The translations under genes and the position numbers were made by a program. DNA of 8,379 nucleotides from Hyphomicrobiaceae bacterium (GTDB lineage: Bacteria > Pseudomonadota > Alphaproteobacteria > Rhizobiales > HXMU1428-3). The notes beneath the pieces are model-generated. The model had not been told where the DNA came from, searched no databases, and saw only the letters and a list, made by a program, of their open reading frames with translations. Location: assembly GCA_028285025.1 (NCBI GenBank), contig JANQQH010000069.1:1-8379 (forward strand). The letters are read 5' to 3'. How positions within the stretch are numbered: the stretch's first letter is position 1; each line of letters starts with the position of its first letter. Positions 6,547 through 8,379 of this stretch are shown in pieces.

Positions 6547-6597
6547 TGTTGTAATTGTGACATATATTTGTTTTGTTTTCCACAAACTTAACTTGGT

Positions 6598-8109
6598 TTA
6601 ATTTGTTCGTGGTTGCAAGCCAATTTCGCGCATTTTGCGGTAAAGTGTTGAGCGGCCAATGCCTAAATGTTTTGCAATATCAGTCATATGACCGCGATAT
6701 CGCCCAAGAGCTAGGCGGATCATGTCAGCTTCTACCGCTTCAAGCGGGCGAATATGGCCTGATTCTGTCATGATGCGTACGCCTACAGGGGTGCTGCTGG
6801 TTTCATCTTGACTGATTGGCACCATTTGTGGGTTTTCTTGTTCATCGCCAATCATAGCGGGGCCGGAGTACACGGGGGTTTCTTTGTCGGGTTCAGACAA
6901 AGTGGGGGTGCTGACTTCAAACCCTTCTACGTGGCTGGCTATTTGTGGGAACTCATTGATGGTCAAAACTGGGCTATCTGCGAGCACCACGGCTCTGAAA
7001 ATGGTGTTCTCTAATTGGCGCACATTGCCTGGCCAGGAATAGCTTTGAAGTAATTTTAAGGCTTGTGGGTCTAGGCCGGTGATTTTTTTGCCCTCTTCTG
7101 AGGCAAACCGCAAAGCGAAATGATTGGCCAGTTCTTCAATGTCTTCAAGACGATGGGCCAGGGGTGGGACCATGATGGGAAAGACGTTTAAACGATAATA
7201 AAGGTCCTCACGGAACTTGCCTTCCTGGACCAATTTGATCATGTCTCGATTGGTGGCTGAGATGAGGCGGAAGTCAACTTTTACAGGGCGTTTGGCACCA
7301 ATTGGGTCTACTTCGCCTTCTTGCAGCGCGCGCAGAAGTTTAACCTGTGCGTCGAGGGGCAATTCACCCACCTCGTCAAGAAACAGGGTACCGCCATCTG
7401 CTTCTTCAAATTTGCCGATGCGTTTTTCTGTGGCACCAGTGAAGCTGCCCTTTTCATGGCCGAAAAGAATGCTCTCAATCAGGTTTTCAGGAATGGCACC
7501 GCAATTGACTGTGACAAAGGGTTTGCCTTGACGCTCGCTTTCCCCTTGGATGGCGCGGGCAATCATTTCTTTACCAACACCGCTTTCCCCTTCGATGAGA
7601 GCGGGGATGTTTGAGCCGGCTGCGCGGCGTCCAAGTTCGATAACGCGCGATAAGGTTTTGCCTGTAGAGATAAGACTGTCAAAGGTCATAGTGCCTTCGG
7701 TTTGGCGTTTGATGCGGGTGATTTCGCTGGTTAACGCCTTGATTTTCATGACATTGTTTAATGAAACCTCTAACCGTTCATTGCTGACAGGTTTGACAAC
7801 AAAGTCACTGGCGCCAGCGCGCATGGCTTCAATGGCGGTGTCTATGCTGCCATTGGCGGTTTGTACGATGACCGGTTGCATGGCGTTTATTTTGCGCAAA
7901 TGTTCTAACACATCATGTCCGCTCATATCTGGCATGACCAAGTCTAACAAGATGAGAGAGATTTCTTCGGCTTGTGGGCCTTCCATCAGGGCTACGGCAT
8001 CTTTGCCGCCAGCGGCGACTTTGGTTTCATATCCAAGACGTTTGATGGATTCGGCTAGAATGCGACGTTGTGCAGGATCATCGTCGACAATTAGGACGCA
8101 TTTGGGCAT
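6598..8109 (-). CDS. NtrC-family sigma54-dependent response regulator (TacA-like)
   Basis: A 503-residue cytoplasmic transcription activator with three domains. The receiver (about 4-120) has acidic residues Asp9-11, phosphoacceptor Asp56 in LLDLVMPD, Thr84 and Lys106. The AAA+ sigma54-activation domain (about 143-385) has Walker A GESGVGKE (174-181), the sigma54-contact loop as GSFTGA (221-226, instead of GAFTGA), Walker B GGTLFLDEVGELP (239-251) and the arginine-finger region FREDLYYRLNVFP (299-311). A Fis-type helix-turn-helix ends the protein (DIAKHLGIGRSTLYRKM, 477-493). A 65-residue acidic, proline-rich linker separates AAA+ and DNA-binding parts. The overall look recalls Caulobacter TacA, but this is not proven. 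No partner histidine kinase is in the window. AAAGAG just before the ATG serves as ribosome-binding site. Targets are unknown; the transpeptidase next door is a possible one. Confidence 0.93.
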   Translation of the reverse strand: MPKCVLIVDDDPAQRRILAESIKRLGYETKVAAGGKDAVALMEGPQAEEISLILLDLVMPDMSGHDVLEHLRKINAMQPVIVQTANGSIDTAIEAMRAGASDFVVKPVSNERLEVSLNNVMKIKALTSEITRIKRQTEGTMTFDSLISTGKTLSRVIELGRRAAGSNIPALIEGESGVGKEMIARAIQGESERQGKPFVTVNCGAIPENLIESILFGHEKGSFTGATEKRIGKFEEADGGTLFLDEVGELPLDAQVKLLRALQEGEVDPIGAKRPVKVDFRLISATNRDMIKLVQEGKFREDLYYRLNVFPIMVPPLAHRLEDIEELANHFALRFASEEGKKITGLDPQALKLLQSYSWPGNVRQLENTIFRAVVLADSPVLTINEFPQIASHVEGFEVSTPTLSEPDKETPVYSGPAMIGDEQENPQMVPISQDETSSTPVGVRIMTESGHIRPLEAVEADMIRLALGRYRGHMTDIAKHLGIGRSTLYRKMREIGLQPRTN

Positions 8110-8185
8110 ACTCTTTACTCTACTTTTTTACTAAACTTAAATGACCGCTTTGCTCTGTCTTGGCAATTGCTTGCCTTTAAATAGA

Positions 8186-8220
8186 TTGAATACATATTAA
8201 GTCGATAATATATGTATCAA
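8186..8220. promoter_or_regulatory. Overlapping divergent promoter candidates in an inverted repeat
   Basis: ATACATAT (8190-8197) mirrors ATATGTAT (8210-8217), with TTG and CAA just outside. Rightward, TTGAAT (8186-8191) and TATATG (8209-8214) are 17 nt apart. Leftward, TTGATA (8220-8215) and TATGTA (8196-8191) are 18 nt apart and would serve the response regulator with a leader of about 75 nt. The repeat could also be an operator. All hexamers are imperfect. Confidence 0.3.
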
Positions 8221-8307
8221 ACAGGCGTATTATGGGGCCATTTCCCAACTCAACTCTTGGCTAGTGTGAAGAATAAGAGTAAATAAGGAGTTTATTTTTG
8301 CTCGATT

Positions 8308-8379
8308 TTGAGTGAAGCGGGTAAAAAATGTCATTATAGCGGTTCATTTTTCTGGAAAACCGGTGTTACTCTTTTGGGC
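8308..8379 (+). CDS. Possible start of a rightward gene, cut by the window edge
   Basis: A reading frame beginning at TTG 8308 stays open to the end of the window (24 codons), reading LSEAGKKCHYSGSF then FWKTGVTLLG. The basic start leading into hydrophobic residues could be the beginning of a signal peptide or membrane segment. AAGGAG at 8285-8290 lies 17 nt upstream, too far for this start. A TTG at 8298 has ideal spacing but meets a stop after five codons. Another frame opening with GTG at 8312 is also open to the edge. The product is not recognisable. Confidence 0.2.
   Translation, partial: MSEAGKKCHYSGSFFWKTGVTLLG

Larger units (their letters stand above)
6243..6597. other. AT-rich intergenic region between response regulator and L,D-transpeptidase
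   Basis: 355 bp without a convincing gene. A 68-codon reverse-strand ORF (6377-6583) is present but lacks a ribosome-binding site and has no recognisable motif. The part near 6243-6380 is very AT-rich and probably holds the transpeptidase promoter and leader; the part near 6500-6550 holds the probable terminator of the response regulator gene. Confidence 0.6.

Noticed and set aside
6377..6583. 68-codon reverse-strand ORF between the two minus-strand genes
   Set aside because: No ribosome-binding site, no recognisable motif, AT-rich composition, and it runs through the probable terminator hairpin.
8160..8175. TTGGCA...TTGCC resembling a sigma54 -24/-12 promoter
   Set aside because: The GG and GC dinucleotides are one base too close for the strict sigma54 spacing; it is better read as a small GGCAA/TTGCC inverted repeat.

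Overview
The window looks like chromosomal DNA of an alphaproteobacterium with moderate GC, most likely of the Hyphomicrobiales type. The grounds are the style of the dihydroorotase (Gln in place of the first metal-binding His), a COG4111/NadQ-like degenerate Nudix regulator, an HD hydrolase and COG5350-type phosphatase beside ygfZ, and a TacA-like NtrC-family regulator. This placement rests on recalled family resemblance, not on a search. No rRNA, tRNA, CRISPR array or complete transposase gene was found.

Layout. (1) Positions 1-362, minus strand: the N-terminal 120 codons of a dihydroorotase that runs off the left edge. (2) Positions 363-543: a divergent intergenic region dominated by a 52-bp near-perfect inverted repeat (50 of 52 pairs) around an 18-nt centre. 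Each arm carries the same outward-facing CTTGAC element, so the region resembles one promoter block copied in mirror image. (3) Positions 544-4228, plus strand: a compact run of five genes: ygfZ (Fe-S/folate-binding protein), tag (3-methyladenine DNA glycosylase I), a YfbR-like HD phosphohydrolase, a CX5R tyrosine phosphatase-like protein and a Nudix-like/winged-helix regulator. The first three abut or overlap and the others follow after 33 and 17 nt, so they are probably one operon. (4) Positions 4226-4503: a probable 250-bp non-coding element with TA-ended terminal inverted repeats, inserted exactly at the last gene's stop codon, followed by a 13-bp hairpin. (5) Positions 4527-6242, minus strand: a secreted YcbB-like L,D-transpeptidase. 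(6) Positions 6243-6597: AT-rich intergenic DNA with a probable terminator for the next gene and a weak promoter candidate. (7) Positions 6598-8109, minus strand: an NtrC-family sigma54-dependent response regulator. (8) Positions 8110-8379: an intergenic region with overlapping, mirror-image promoter candidates and perhaps the start of a rightward gene.

How the genes fit together. The plus-strand cluster is housekeeping and damage-control in character: Fe-S/tRNA modification, alkylation repair, nucleotide hydrolysis, phosphate-ester hydrolysis and probably NAD-linked regulation. The minus-strand pair are a peptidoglycan cross-linking enzyme and an activator for sigma54 promoters; a terminator-like hairpin lies between them, so they are probably separate transcription units. 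No novel multi-gene system is evident. The most unusual structures are the mirror-image divergent control region and the stop-codon-preserving element insertion.
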